Shown: piece after piece, positions 9,443-17,501 of the stretch | Layout of the letters: each line of letters opens with the position of its first letter | How positions within the stretch are numbered: the stretch's first letter is position 1 | NCBI GenBank assembly: GCA_964436635.1 | Contig: CAYTDM010000004.1 | Span: 1-64,000 of the forward strand | DNA from: DASRQK01 sp964436635 | Lineage (GTDB): Bacteria > Bacteroidota > Bacteroidia > Sphingobacteriales > Sphingobacteriaceae | DNA length: 64,000 nucleotides | Reading direction: 5' to 3' | Made by a program: the position numbers and the translations under genes | The notes under the pieces: generated by a model | What the model was told of the DNA's origin: nothing | Databases searched by the model: none | What the model saw: only the letters and a program-made list of their open reading frames with translations

Positions 9443-10393
9443 TTATTTTTGACTGCGCTGTAATTCTAAAAGTGGTCGATAACTAATTAAATGCACGTTT
9501 TTAGCTTTTAATGCAGCCTGTATTTTTGGATTGGTCGTAAATGCTTCTAATTCCGCCGCTCTCTTTTTTGCTGTCCCCGTGATCGCTAACAATTCTGGAG
9601 TCAACTCAGACGCATGTAAATACAACTCGGTCACACCTGGCTGCAGGTTTTTAATAACGTCTAACCAAAAGCCTTCTACATCATCTTCATACTGCTGAAG
9701 TTCTTCATACACCATGTAATCGGTGAAAATTAACCCCATTTTAGCCGCTTCAGGACGTAGTTGAGCCATGCCGAATTTTTCTAAAGTGGACTGAGAAGCC
9801 ATTCTTAGTGGTAAATTATATTCCTTAGCTAAGCGCAAATAAACTTCTATGTATGCTGGATTTAATTGATACGTGCCCATGTGTGAATCGATGTGCGTGA
9901 TCGGTAATCCGTAGGCCAATGCTTTTTCAATTTGTGCTTTTCCTTCAATGTACGCGTGTTTTGGGTCAGCATGTTTGTAAACGTCTTCTACACCACGGTA
10001 AAAATGGCCGTTTTCATCCAATAAAGACGGAACTAAAGCAGGATTCGCTACGGAACCCCATTTATACGGTTTCCATTCCGATGTCAAGGTTAAATGGACT
10101 CCGAAGTCTTTACTCGGGTTTTGTTGGGCCCATTCCACCATTCCTTTCGACCAGGAACAATTAAACATAATGGTGGCTGAAGTGATGGATCCTTCGGCCA
10201 TCCCTTTCATCGTCCCTAAATTCGCGGCATGAGACATGCCAGCATCGTCATTGTTAACAATTAATAAAATCGCATCTTTATCATAGCCTAATTTTTCCGC
10301 GAGGGTTTGTGCCTTGCTACTTGGGCTGATGGCTAAAAATAAAATGGCAATAAATAAGGTGTGGGTTAAGGTTTTTGTAATGTAACTTCTCAT
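9443..10393 (-). CDS. ChbG/YdjC-family polysaccharide deacetylase-like protein, exported
   Basis: YdjC/ChbG-fold protein; studied members deacetylate chitooligosaccharides through a metal bound by an Asp and two His. The 316-aa protein starts with a signal peptide (residues about 1-28, ending SSKAQ), so it acts outside the cytoplasm, unlike cytoplasmic ChbG. Motifs: LIVNNDDAGMSHAAN, FGVHLTLTSEW, and THIDSHMGTYQL, giving the metal ligands, and YLHASEL near the end. It has its own promoter-like box 30 nt upstream and leads into xseA. The true substrate is unknown. Confidence 0.85.
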   Translation of the reverse strand: MRSYITKTLTHTLFIAILFLAISPSSKAQTLAEKLGYDKDAILLIVNNDDAGMSHAANLGTMKGMAEGSITSATIMFNCSWSKGMVEWAQQNPSKDFGVHLTLTSEWKPYKWGSVANPALVPSLLDENGHFYRGVEDVYKHADPKHAYIEGKAQIEKALAYGLPITHIDSHMGTYQLNPAYIEVYLRLAKEYNLPLRMASQSTLEKFGMAQLRPEAAKMGLIFTDYMVYEELQQYEDDVEGFWLDVIKNLQPGVTELYLHASELTPELLAITGTAKKRAAELEAFTTNPKIQAALKAKNVHLISYRPLLELQRSQK

Positions 10394-10423
10394 GATTTAG
10401 CTGATTATTTTGAGTAATATACG

Positions 10424-10431
10424 CAAATATA
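10424..10431 (-). promoter_or_regulatory. Promoter -7 box of the ydjC-like / xseAB operon
   Basis: Minus strand TATATTTG matches TAnnTTTG. There are 30 nt between the box and the ATG at 10393. I see no TTTG at the -33 distance. Confidence 0.5.
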
Positions 10432-10470
10432 AGCTTTATAATGAGTATTTTAATAAAATGGCCTCAGCCT

Positions 10471-11046
10471 TTAGGAAATTGCTGCCCGAATTAAATGTGG
10501 AAGCATTTCTTTTTGGAAGGATACAAAGTTTTTTCGCACATCTGAAACACTGGCAGAGGTAAATGCAAAGGAAAAGATAATGTTTTTGGAGGCTTTGATG
10601 AGGAAGGTTAATTTTTCTGTTTCAATCGTTTTACTGATTTCTGTTTTATAGAGGAAGGAGCTAATTAACAGGAGTTCTAAGTCGTCTGAAAGCGTTTTTA
10701 AATATTCTTGGGTGTTTGCGGATTCGCGAATAAATTCCCAACCTAAAAATTCGTTGCAGATGGTGTAGGTTAATCGGCTAATTCTTAAAATTGTGTCCTC
10801 TAAGTACACTTCTAAATCAGCTTGTTTGTTGTACTTTGCGAGGAGCTCATCCACACTTTCTTGAATGTAATCCATCAAAATTGCATGAAGGACCATTTCT
10901 TTACTTTCAAAATACTTGTAAATCGTGGCTTTAGCTAACTTTGATTTCTTGGCAATGTCGTTTACACTCGTTTTTTTATACCCATAGCGTCGGAACAATT
11001 CCCGTGCGGCAATTTTAATGGTTCCTTTTATTTTGTCGACTTCCAT
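10471..11046 (-). CDS. TetR family transcriptional regulator
   Basis: 191-aa regulator with an N-terminal TetR helix-turn-helix: IKIAARELFRRYGYKKTSVNDIAKKSKLAKATIYKYFESKEMV (residues about 8-51). The C-terminal ligand domain is not recognisable beyond the fold (residues about 75-185). It starts 9 nt after the stop of a small lipoprotein gene and is downstream of pheS, so it may ride on the pheS transcript. No target operator is evident. TetR proteins often control efflux pumps, but none is adjacent. Confidence 0.9.
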   Translation of the reverse strand: MEVDKIKGTIKIAARELFRRYGYKKTSVNDIAKKSKLAKATIYKYFESKEMVLHAILMDYIQESVDELLAKYNKQADLEVYLEDTILRISRLTYTICNEFLGWEFIRESANTQEYLKTLSDDLELLLISSFLYKTEISKTIETEKLTFLIKASKNIIFSFAFTSASVSDVRKNFVSFQKEMLPHLIRAAIS

Positions 11047-11055
11047 GAGGTATTA

Positions 11056-11475
11056 TTAGTTTCTAATTTCTATTGTTTCGCCATTTCGAACTGCTCGATA
11101 AGGCTTTAGTGGACATTCTGCCAAATCTGCAGGAGATCCATTGGTTAGGATGTATGTGGCCCCAGAACAGGGGTCTTTTCCGATTAATCCATTCACTTCT
11201 ATCGCACAACCCTTATGTGGATCTACCGTGCTGTTGCGGTCAAAAGCCACGTATTGGTCATTCCCTAAACTAACGATCACTAAGCCTGCCACACCTCCTT
11301 CTTGGATGGCTACAGCTTGTTGTGGCAAGCGGAGCTGCGGATATTGCACTAAGGAAACCCGCTCCATGACAAATACATCGGGCACCACATTACAACTGTT
11401 TTTGCTACAGCCGAATTGCATGCAGCCCAGACTCAAAACGATCGCTGCAAATAAAAGTCGATTAACGAATTTCAC
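11056..11475 (-). CDS. Small lipoprotein with a degenerate Rieske-like domain
   Basis: No firm family assignment. The frame is open to an ATG at 11505, but a GTG at 11475 gives a textbook lipoprotein signal (VKFVNRLLFAAIVLSLGC..FGC), so I choose it; this overlaps pheS by 14 nt instead of 44. The mature part resembles the compact Rieske-like domain seen in Bacteroidota lipoproteins: VDPHKGCAIEV stands where CxHxGC would be and KDPCSGATYILTNGSP where CPxHG would be. The cluster histidines are absent, so a [2Fe-2S] centre is unlikely. Role unknown. It is sandwiched between pheS and a TetR gene. Confidence 0.65.
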   Translation of the reverse strand: MKFVNRLLFAAIVLSLGCMQFGCSKNSCNVVPDVFVMERVSLVQYPQLRLPQQAVAIQEGGVAGLVIVSLGNDQYVAFDRNSTVDPHKGCAIEVNGLIGKDPCSGATYILTNGSPADLAECPLKPYRAVRNGETIEIRN

Positions 11476-12505
11476 TTTCAAATTGTCGGATAAAGCGCAC
11501 ATCATTCTCTGAAAATAAGCGTAAATCCTTTATTTCATATTTTAGGTTTGCGATCCGCTCTATGCCCATACCGAACGCAAAACCACTATATTTTTTACTG
11601 TCAATACCACAATTTTCCAATACGTTTGGATCCACCATGCCACATCCTAAAATCTCTACCCAGCCGCTTTGTTTACACAAATTACAGCCGTCTCCTTTAC
11701 AAATCGAACAGCTAATGTCCATTTCTGCTGAAGGTTCGGTGAACGGGAAGTATGAAGGTCTAAAACGAACTTTTGTACCTTCTCCAAACATCTCTTGAAC
11801 AAAGTAAAACAGTGTTTGTTTCAAATCGGCAAATGACACATTCTCATCTATATATAACCCTTCCACTTGGTGAAAGAAACAATGTGCGCGCGCGGAAATA
11901 GCCTCGTTTCTATAAACGCGTCCTGGCATAATGGCGCGGAATGGAGGTTGGCCATTTTCCATCATTCTAACCTGAACGGAAGACGTGTGCGTGCGCAATG
12001 CGATGTCCCCGTCTTCGGTCGATTTCTTAATAAAGAAGGTGTCCTGCATATCTCTTGCAGGGTGCTCCGGTGGAAAGTTTAATGCGGAGAAATTATGCCA
12101 ATCGTCTTCGATTTCTGGACCTTCAGCAACGATAAATCCTAATTTGTTAAAGATTTCAACAATTTGTTTTCTCACCAAAGATAATGGGTGTCTTGCGCCC
12201 AATTGGAATTGTTGGCCAGGAAGTGTTAAATCTTCACTGTTTTTTGCGTGATTCGATCCTTGGTCCGTACTTAAGCTTTCTTGAAAACGTTTATAGGTGT
12301 CTTCTGCTATTTGTTTAAATTCATTTAAAACCTTTCCCAACGTTCTTTTTTCTTCGTTTGAAACGGTTTTAAACTCCTCGAATAAGGATTTAACGATGCC
12401 TTTGTTCACTAAAAATTTAAGTCTGAATTGCTCTAATTCATTTAAATTTTTCGCTTCAAACGCATGAATTTCTTCTGTATATTGTTTAATTTTTTCCTGG
12501 AACAT
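11462..12505 (-). CDS. pheS: Phenylalanyl-tRNA synthetase alpha subunit
   Basis: Catalytic alpha subunit of the (alpha-beta)2 enzyme that charges tRNA-Phe. N-terminal coiled coil (residues about 1-85), then class II core: motif 2 region FRAIMPGRVYRNEAISARAHCFFHQVEGL, the phenylalanine pocket FRPSYFPFTEPSAEMDISC, a small cysteine set (CSICKGDGCNLC), and motif 3 GFAFGMGIERIANLKY. At 347 aa it is full length. pheT is not in the window. A TATCTTTG box lies 4 nt before the ATG, predicting a leaderless message. Confidence 0.96.
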   Translation of the reverse strand: MFQEKIKQYTEEIHAFEAKNLNELEQFRLKFLVNKGIVKSLFEEFKTVSNEEKRTLGKVLNEFKQIAEDTYKRFQESLSTDQGSNHAKNSEDLTLPGQQFQLGARHPLSLVRKQIVEIFNKLGFIVAEGPEIEDDWHNFSALNFPPEHPARDMQDTFFIKKSTEDGDIALRTHTSSVQVRMMENGQPPFRAIMPGRVYRNEAISARAHCFFHQVEGLYIDENVSFADLKQTLFYFVQEMFGEGTKVRFRPSYFPFTEPSAEMDISCSICKGDGCNLCKQSGWVEILGCGMVDPNVLENCGIDSKKYSGFAFGMGIERIANLKYEIKDLRLFSENDVRFIRQFESEIR

Positions 12506-12509
12506 TTGG

Positions 12510-12517
12510 CAAAGATA
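12510..12517 (-). promoter_or_regulatory. TATCTTTG promoter box 4 nt before pheS ATG
   Basis: The minus strand reads TATCTTTG-CCAA-ATG, in the 23-nt gap between the TPR gene and pheS. With transcription starting about 5 nt after the box, the mRNA would begin at or within a base of the start codon. No clear TTTG is seen at -33. Confidence 0.6.
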
Positions 12518-12528
12518 AAGGTTATGGC

Positions 12529-13671
12529 TTAAAACGGGAAATCTAAAGAAATCAACTGTTGCTTAAGGTAGTCGTATCGGTTCAAGGCTTCTAAAGCTTC
12601 TTTTAATTGACCTGATTCATGATAGATCACCCCTAATGCTTCTTGAATCGCTAATCGCATTACTAAGGAATCATTTCCCCGCTGGTGAATCAGTTCGTCT
12701 GCTAATAAATATTCTTTAATCGCGATGGAGGTGTTTCCGGATGATTTTTTTACCTCCGCAAGCGCAAATAGAATATCGGGCATGTAATATTGAAGCCCTT
12801 TTTGTTCTATAATTTCTTTTCCTTGTAATAGAAACCATTGGGCTTCTGGATGTCTTTTTTGCAGCATGTACACTTCTGCTAAAGTTTGATATGCCTTAAT
12901 TCGACCAATGTCACCGTCCTCTGCGCGAATTTGACGGAATAAAGGAATGATCACTCTAATTAACTCTTGTTCGGCCTCATGATAATTACCTCTTTTAGCT
13001 GTTAACAATGCTTTTTTTGTTCTTAGCTGGCCTTCAAGAAGGCGATTGTTTTTGCGCATAGCTGCTCGAAAAACCAAATCGTAATGGTTCCATGCACACG
13101 TCATGTCATCCATATATTCGTAAACTGAAGCGATATTGTGTTGGATTACAAGTGCATCCTCTTCTTTTTTTACGGCTAATTTGCCGGTTAATGCTTTTTC
13201 AAAAAAGGCCATTGCATCCTCAATGGCGCCAATTTTAAAATATTCTAGTCCTAATAGGTGATAAACGTCGGCTAACTCATCTAATTTTCCAATGCTGCTT
13301 AAACGTTCGCTTTCTTGTAAAAGCCATGCTTCTTTACTCTGCAATAGACCGGTGTATGCTTCTGGATTGGTGCCTCGGTTACCTGTGCCTTTAAATTCTG
13401 CAATCGTGTGCGTTTTATGTAATAGTTTTGAAATGCCTAATGTTTCGTGTACACGATTTTTTAATTCCAGCATTAATAGCTCTTCGGCAGTGGGGGGAGG
13501 GGGTAGAAAATATACGGGGGGACCGATTCCGTTAAAATTGGGGTCGTACTTTTTTATGTAGCCTGAAAAATCTTGAATCGTGGAACCTTGAGTTTGTGCT
13601 GCGACAAAAGTTGGCAGTGCCAACAAGAACACCCCCAGCACCCAAAGACCAATCCATCCAATTTTTTTCAT
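12529..13671 (-). CDS. Exported tetratricopeptide repeat protein
   Basis: 380-aa protein with a signal peptide (MKKIGWIGLWVLGVFLLALPTFVAAQ) and a series of TPR helices from about residue 125 on: LADVYHLLGLEYFKIGAIEDAMAFFEKAL, QHNIASVYEYMDDMTCAWNHYDLVF, AYQTLAEVYMLQKRHPEAQWFLLQGKEI, LGVIYHESGQLKEALEAL. A proline-rich stretch (YFLPPPPTAEE) precedes the repeats. Likely a periplasmic scaffold or interaction protein. The partner is unknown and neighbours (pheS, apaG) give no clue. Confidence 0.8.
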   Translation of the reverse strand: MKKIGWIGLWVLGVFLLALPTFVAAQTQGSTIQDFSGYIKKYDPNFNGIGPPVYFLPPPPTAEELLMLELKNRVHETLGISKLLHKTHTIAEFKGTGNRGTNPEAYTGLLQSKEAWLLQESERLSSIGKLDELADVYHLLGLEYFKIGAIEDAMAFFEKALTGKLAVKKEEDALVIQHNIASVYEYMDDMTCAWNHYDLVFRAAMRKNNRLLEGQLRTKKALLTAKRGNYHEAEQELIRVIIPLFRQIRAEDGDIGRIKAYQTLAEVYMLQKRHPEAQWFLLQGKEIIEQKGLQYYMPDILFALAEVKKSSGNTSIAIKEYLLADELIHQRGNDSLVMRLAIQEALGVIYHESGQLKEALEALNRYDYLKQQLISLDFPF

Positions 13672-13703
13672 CTTTTGTTAATAGTAGCAGTCCGCCTACA
13701 CGT

Positions 13704-13749
13704 AATTCTATCTAAATAGTGCTATTAATTCAATCTAAATGGGGCTATC
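13704..13749. repeat. Duplicated 3' end of apaG (two 23-nt copies)
   Basis: Two adjacent 23-nt copies, 13704-13726 and 13727-13749, agree at 19 of 23 positions. The second copy is the last codons of apaG, and the stop codon (TTA at 13725-13727 on the plus strand) straddles the junction. The other copy forms the 3' untranslated region. Confidence 0.65.
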
Positions 13750-14111
13750 AGCATGAATTTTGGAATGGCCACTTCGATGATTTCTTGATCGATCTCACGG
13801 ATCATTTCATATTTGCCCCACATGCTCCCCATGTCCGATCTCAAATGACATCCCGATACATATTCGTGGAATTCTCCCGGAGCGATGGTCGGTTGTAAGC
13901 CAACGACGCCGTCCCCTTCAACTTTTCTTTTTTCTCCAATGGAGTCGAATATGAACCAATATCGTTTTAGTAATTTAACGTTGTAATCAGTTAAATTTTC
14001 AATGCGAATTTTATAGGCAAATAAATAGTGCTCCATTTCCGGGTTTGAATATTCGGATTGGAAAACAGTTTCAACAGAAACTCTGACACCATCAGTGATC
14101 TGTGTAGTCAT
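13725..14111 (-). CDS. apaG: ApaG protein
   Basis: 128-aa single-domain ApaG protein, an immunoglobulin-like beta-sandwich. Its function is not settled: it is linked to Co2+/Mg2+ homeostasis and Ap4A levels in enterobacteria. Visible family blocks are VRVSVETVFQSEYSNPEMEHYLFAYKIRIEN, the WFIFDSIG strand, GEGVVGLQPTIAPGEFHEYVSGC-like region (here DGVVGLQPTIAPGEFHEYVSG) and MWGKYEM. It has an excellent promoter of its own, and the last 23 nt of the gene are duplicated beyond the stop. Confidence 0.92.
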   Translation of the reverse strand: MTTQITDGVRVSVETVFQSEYSNPEMEHYLFAYKIRIENLTDYNVKLLKRYWFIFDSIGEKRKVEGDGVVGLQPTIAPGEFHEYVSGCHLRSDMGSMWGKYEMIREIDQEIIEVAIPKFMLIAPFRLN

Positions 14112-14129
14112 AATCTTCTACTTTCTATA

Positions 14130-14160
14130 CAAACTTAAAGAAATTTTGTGGCACATCAAA
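14130..14160 (-). promoter_or_regulatory. apaG promoter, consensus Bacteroidota type
   Basis: On the minus strand TTTG (14160-14157), 19 nt, then TAAGTTTG (14137-14130). Both boxes and the spacing match the primary-sigma consensus of Bacteroidota. There are 18 nt between the box and the apaG ATG. Confidence 0.75.
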
Positions 14161-14178
14161 GTCTGGCAAAAGATTGTT

Positions 14179-15255
14179 TTATTCAGACTCGATGCGGACA
14201 TTTGCTTGAACTATAGACAACTGTTGTGCCACTTTTCCGCTGATTTCTCTAAAAGCGATGTTTGCCGGGTTGTCTTCTTCCATCATAATAGGAAGTCCGA
14301 CGTCTCCTGCGTCACTGACCGCTTTTACTAATGGAATTTCTCCTAAAAATGGAATTTGGAATTGCGCAGCAAGATCTTTGCCACCTGATTTTCCGAAGAT
14401 ATAATATTTATGATCTGGCAGTTCAGCGGGCGTAAAATACGCCATATTCTCTACAAGGCCTAATAAAGGAATCTCTATGCCTTCCATTAAAAACATGCTC
14501 ATGCCTCGAATCGTGTCAGAAATAGCCACTTGTTGAGGAGTCGTCACGATGACTGCTCCTGCAATCGGAAAAGTTTGCGCTATAGTAATGTGAACGTCCC
14601 CGGTACCTGGAGGCAAATCCACCACAAGGTAGTCCAATTCCCCCCAATTGGCGTCATTAAATAATTGTTTTACAGCGGTACTTACCATGGGGCCTCTCCA
14701 AGGAATGGGCTGCTTGGGGTCCGTGAAAAATCCAATCGAAAGTATTTTTATACCAAAACGTTCTATGGGCTCCATCAGGTTTTGGCCCGACTCTGATTGA
14801 ATGGTGTTCGGTTTGGCGTTTGTTAAACCAAACATTAAAGGAATGGAAGGACCGTAAATATCGGCATCTAATAAGCCGACTTTGGCTCCGCTCTCCGCCA
14901 ATGCGAGGGCTAAATTCGCAGATACAGTAGACTTGCCTACGCCCCCCTTCCCAGAGGATACTAATAGAATGTTTTTTATTTTATTTAAATGCGCTGCTGA
15001 GGTGCCCCGAACCTGGGCGGTCATATTGATTTCAACTGGGATGTTTTCGTCTACAAACAGTTTAATTGCATTTCTACATGCGTGTTCAATATGCCCTTTC
15101 ATGGGACAGGCAGGGGTGGTTAACACCACGTCGAATTTTAATTTATCAGGGAAGATTTCAATCTTTTGGATCATGTTAAGGGTGACCAAATCTTTTTTCA
15201 GATCGGGATCTTCCACATGGCTCAAGGCCTTCAGTACCATTTCTTTTGTAATCAT
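14179..15255 (-). CDS. mrp: Mrp/NBP35 family Fe-S cluster carrier ATPase
   Basis: Cytoplasmic P-loop ATPase (ApbC/Mrp) that carries Fe-S clusters to apoproteins. N-terminal DUF59/MIP18 domain (KEMVLKALSHVEDPDLKKDLVTL), then the deviant Walker A SSGKGGVGKSTVSANLA, LLDADIYGPSIPLMFG, and the switch LDYLVVDLPPGTGDVHITIAQ. The typical CxxC near the end is not evident; I see only AYFTPAEL where CxxC would be. The frame is open to 15270, but the promoter box at 15260-15267 lies 3' of that codon, so the ATG at 15255 (358 aa) is the start. Confidence 0.92.
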   Translation of the reverse strand: MITKEMVLKALSHVEDPDLKKDLVTLNMIQKIEIFPDKLKFDVVLTTPACPMKGHIEHACRNAIKLFVDENIPVEINMTAQVRGTSAAHLNKIKNILLVSSGKGGVGKSTVSANLALALAESGAKVGLLDADIYGPSIPLMFGLTNAKPNTIQSESGQNLMEPIERFGIKILSIGFFTDPKQPIPWRGPMVSTAVKQLFNDANWGELDYLVVDLPPGTGDVHITIAQTFPIAGAVIVTTPQQVAISDTIRGMSMFLMEGIEIPLLGLVENMAYFTPAELPDHKYYIFGKSGGKDLAAQFQIPFLGEIPLVKAVSDAGDVGLPIMMEEDNPANIAFREISGKVAQQLSIVQANVRIESE

Positions 15256-15259
15256 TTTA

Positions 15260-15267
15260 CAAAAATA
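15260..15267 (-). promoter_or_regulatory. TATTTTTG promoter box 4 nt before mrp ATG
   Basis: The minus strand reads TATTTTTG-TAAA-ATG, again with a 4-nt gap, predicting a leaderless mrp mRNA. It is divergent from the hpt promoter 45 nt away. Confidence 0.55.
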
Positions 15268-15311
15268 CACAAACTCACAGATTAAATGTCACCGTACTGT
15301 ATAGAATCCGT

Positions 15312-15319
15312 TATCTTTG
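15312..15319 (+). promoter_or_regulatory. hpt promoter -7 box
   Basis: TATCTTTG on the plus strand, with 23 nt to the hpt ATG at 15343. It shows that the longer open frame (to 15286) starts upstream of the promoter and is not the coding start. No clear -33 TTTG. Confidence 0.55.
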
Positions 15320-15342
15320 CATTGACAGCAATTAAAAATACC

Positions 15343-15900
15343 ATGAATATTACTGTAAATCAAAAGGAATTCGAACCCATGATTGAATACGATCAAATAA
15401 AGAAGCGCATTCGTTTGTTGGGTGTTCAAATTAGCTTAGATTATGAAAACCAACACCCTGTGTTTGTAGGGGTTTTAAATGGATGTTTTATGTTTATGGC
15501 TGATTTGATGAAGGAAGTAGATCTCCCTTGTGAGGTGTCTTTTGTCAAATTATCTTCGTATTCCGCAGGCACGCAACGCGGCGAATTAAAGGAATTGATG
15601 GGTTTAGCTGTGGATTTAAAAGGTAGAGATGTGATCATAGTGGAAGATATAGTCGACACCGGCCATTCTTTAAAACACACTTTGGATGCTATTTCTACTC
15701 ATCAACCCAAATCGGTCACTGTTTGTACTTTGTTACTAAAACCGGCAGCGATGCAATACGATTTTGATAATATTGCTTATGTGGGATTCGAAATTGGGAA
15801 TGAATTTGTAGTTGGTTATGGCTTGGATTACAATGGTTTGGCAAGGAATTTAAAAGATATTTATCGGGAAGCCCCTGTTCAGCCCTTCGATGGTAGGTAA
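15343..15900 (+). CDS. hpt: Hypoxanthine phosphoribosyltransferase
   Basis: Purine salvage enzyme that makes IMP or GMP from hypoxanthine or guanine and PRPP. The 185-aa protein has the type I PRTase loop VIIVEDIVDTGHSL (residues about 101-114), the N-terminal PVFVGVLNGCFMFMADL and the C-terminal YVGFEIGNEFVVGYGLDYNG. Start placed at 15343, which gives the family length and lies downstream of the TATCTTTG box. Its TAA overlaps the ATG of the next gene (TAATG), indicating translational coupling. Confidence 0.93.
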   Translation: MNITVNQKEFEPMIEYDQIKKRIRLLGVQISLDYENQHPVFVGVLNGCFMFMADLMKEVDLPCEVSFVKLSSYSAGTQRGELKELMGLAVDLKGRDVIIVEDIVDTGHSLKHTLDAISTHQPKSVTVCTLLLKPAAMQYDFDNIAYVGFEIGNEFVVGYGLDYNGLARNLKDIYREAPVQPFDGR

Positions 15901-16637
15901 TGAGTATGAATGTATTTAACGGTTTATTTGCGTCGCAAAAAATATTGCTTTTTAACACCTACTTGCTTGAGATGGGAAGCGAAGTGATGCGTGAAAGCAG
16001 GGAATTGTGGATGCTGCTAACGATTGGGTTTCTGTTATTAATATTTGCGTTTATACGAGCAGCCTTTCCTGGGGTCGTTTTTACCATTTTTGGCGCTTAT
16101 TACGATAATACGCTTTTGAGTCAATTCAGCAAGGAAGACCGGCCTTTTGTGGAATGGCCCTATTTGTTGCTGTATCTGTTACTTGGGTTCGGGATGGGTA
16201 TGTTCGCGTTACTTTGTAAACAAGCGGGATTCATCCAATGGGATGCCTTGGCTGATTGGCAATTCTTTTTGTTGATCTCCTTGTGTATCATTGTGTTGTT
16301 TTTTTTAAAGATTCTGGTGATTCGTATAATTGGAAGTATTTTTACGATTCGCCACGTATTCAGAAATTATATTTTGGTACTATATTTAATATATTATAAT
16401 GTAGGAATTGGATTGTTAGGCGTGGCATCTATAATGATTTTATTACCTTTTGCGCACGCAAAGTGGTTAGTACCCACCGTTTTCACTTTGTTGGGCATGA
16501 TGTTCCTGTTCAGATTAGTAAAAACAGGTGTCGACGCATTAAGAAATTATCGGTTTCCTATTTTTTATTTTATTATCTATCTTTGTACCCTTGAATTAGC
16601 ACCTATACTTATTTTGTTTAAAATAGTAAGTAGATAA
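15900..16637 (+). CDS. DUF4271 integral membrane protein
   Basis: 245-aa polytopic membrane protein with about six or seven hydrophobic segments (LWMLLTIGFLLLIFAFIRAAF, PYLLLYLLLGFGMGMFALL, WQFFLLISLCIIVLFFLKILVI, and a C-terminal FYFIIYLCTLELAPILILFK). It matches the Bacteroidota DUF4271 family by its segment pattern and position just upstream of hemD. The family's function is not established; it often sits near T9SS genes, as here. The start overlaps the hpt stop. A second ATG lies two codons later. Confidence 0.8.
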   Translation: MSMNVFNGLFASQKILLFNTYLLEMGSEVMRESRELWMLLTIGFLLLIFAFIRAAFPGVVFTIFGAYYDNTLLSQFSKEDRPFVEWPYLLLYLLLGFGMGMFALLCKQAGFIQWDALADWQFFLLISLCIIVLFFLKILVIRIIGSIFTIRHVFRNYILVLYLIYYNVGIGLLGVASIMILLPFAHAKWLVPTVFTLLGMMFLFRLVKTGVDALRNYRFPIFYFIIYLCTLELAPILILFKIVSR

Positions 16638-16647
16638 TTTTTATAGC

Positions 16648-17354
16648 ATGCAATCGTCTGGTACAGAAAGAGAAAAGAGAGTTAAAAGCATCCTTGTTAC
16701 ACTACCTAGGCCTGAGAACGATAAGTCTCCGTATTTTGCTTTGGCGCAAAAATATAATTTGAAATTAGATTTTCGAGGCTTTATTCATGTGGAAGGTGTG
16801 CCTGCTCGTGAGTTCAGAAAAGAAAAAATCAATTTAGCAGACTTTTCTGCAGTGATTTTTGTTAGCCGAAATGCGGTGGATCATTTTTTCAGAATTTGTG
16901 AAGAAATGCGTTACGACGTTCCTGCTGACTTGAAATATTTTTGTATTACAGAAACGATTGCGTTGTATTTGCAGAAATACATACAATATAGAAAAAGGAA
17001 AATTTTCTACGGAAAGCAGACGGTGAAGGATTTGGAAGAGGTGTTAAAAAAACATCCGAATGAAAAATTCCTTTATCCATGTGCGGATGTTTCCAGTGAA
17101 GAAGCATTAAAGTGGATGCAAGAAAACGGTTATGATTATACACCAGCGGTTTTGTTTAGAACAGTGGTGTGCAATCTTTGTATGAAAACTTTCCGGATTT
17201 CAAGCAAAATAATACCCGTTTAGCAGCCTTTGGACCGAGTACGCATCAAGCGATTTTAGACCGAGGGTTGATATTAGATATTGCGCCACCTACCCCTGAG
17301 GCTCCGAGCATGACCATGGCGGTAGAGCAGTATATTAAACGTGTAAACAAGTAA
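16648..17354 (+). pseudogene. hemD: Uroporphyrinogen-III synthase, broken by an internal deletion or assembly error
   Basis: HemD closes the linear tetrapyrrole to uroporphyrinogen III. The first part (from 16648; ILVTLPRPENDKSPYF, FVSRNAVDHFF, LYPCADVSSEEALKWM, AVLFRTVV) is in one frame up to about 17169. The family's C-terminal part (VQSLYENFPDF, RLAAFGPSTHQAI, APSMTMAVEQY) continues in another frame from 17169 to 17354. By comparison with the family, about 20-25 residues around the usual FFSP-G segment are missing between FRTVV and VQSL, with a loss of 3n+1 bases. The junction lies in a GTGGTGTG run. A read-through product from the first frame ends at 17223 (191 aa). Either a deleted gene or a collapse in the assembly. 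Confidence 0.75.
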
Positions 17355-17376
17355 TAAATTACTGTGAGGGGGGGAG

Positions 17377-17415
17377 TTGGTCTGGATTTTGCTAAGTTTG
17401 CTAAAGCCAGACTAA
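17377..17415 (+). other. Possible stem-loop in the gldK leader
   Basis: TTGGTCTGG (17377-17385) pairs with CCAGACTAA (17407-17415), nine pairs including one G-U, with a 21-nt loop. It lies between hemD and gldK. There is no U-run after it, so it is not a good terminator; it may be a leader structure or chance. Confidence 0.25.
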
Positions 17416-17501
17416 AGCGGTGTTGTGCGTTATGTGTGAAAATTATAAACTAAATTTATCTTAACCGATTAATTATTCATTCTACGATATTCAGATAATC
17501 A

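Noticed and set aside
15286..15342. Earlier start for hpt
   Set aside because: It lies upstream of the TATCTTTG promoter box, and the family's N terminus begins at 15343.
17377..17415. Terminator between hemD and gldK
   Set aside because: The stem is short with a 21-nt loop and no U-run follows; listed only as a weak stem-loop.
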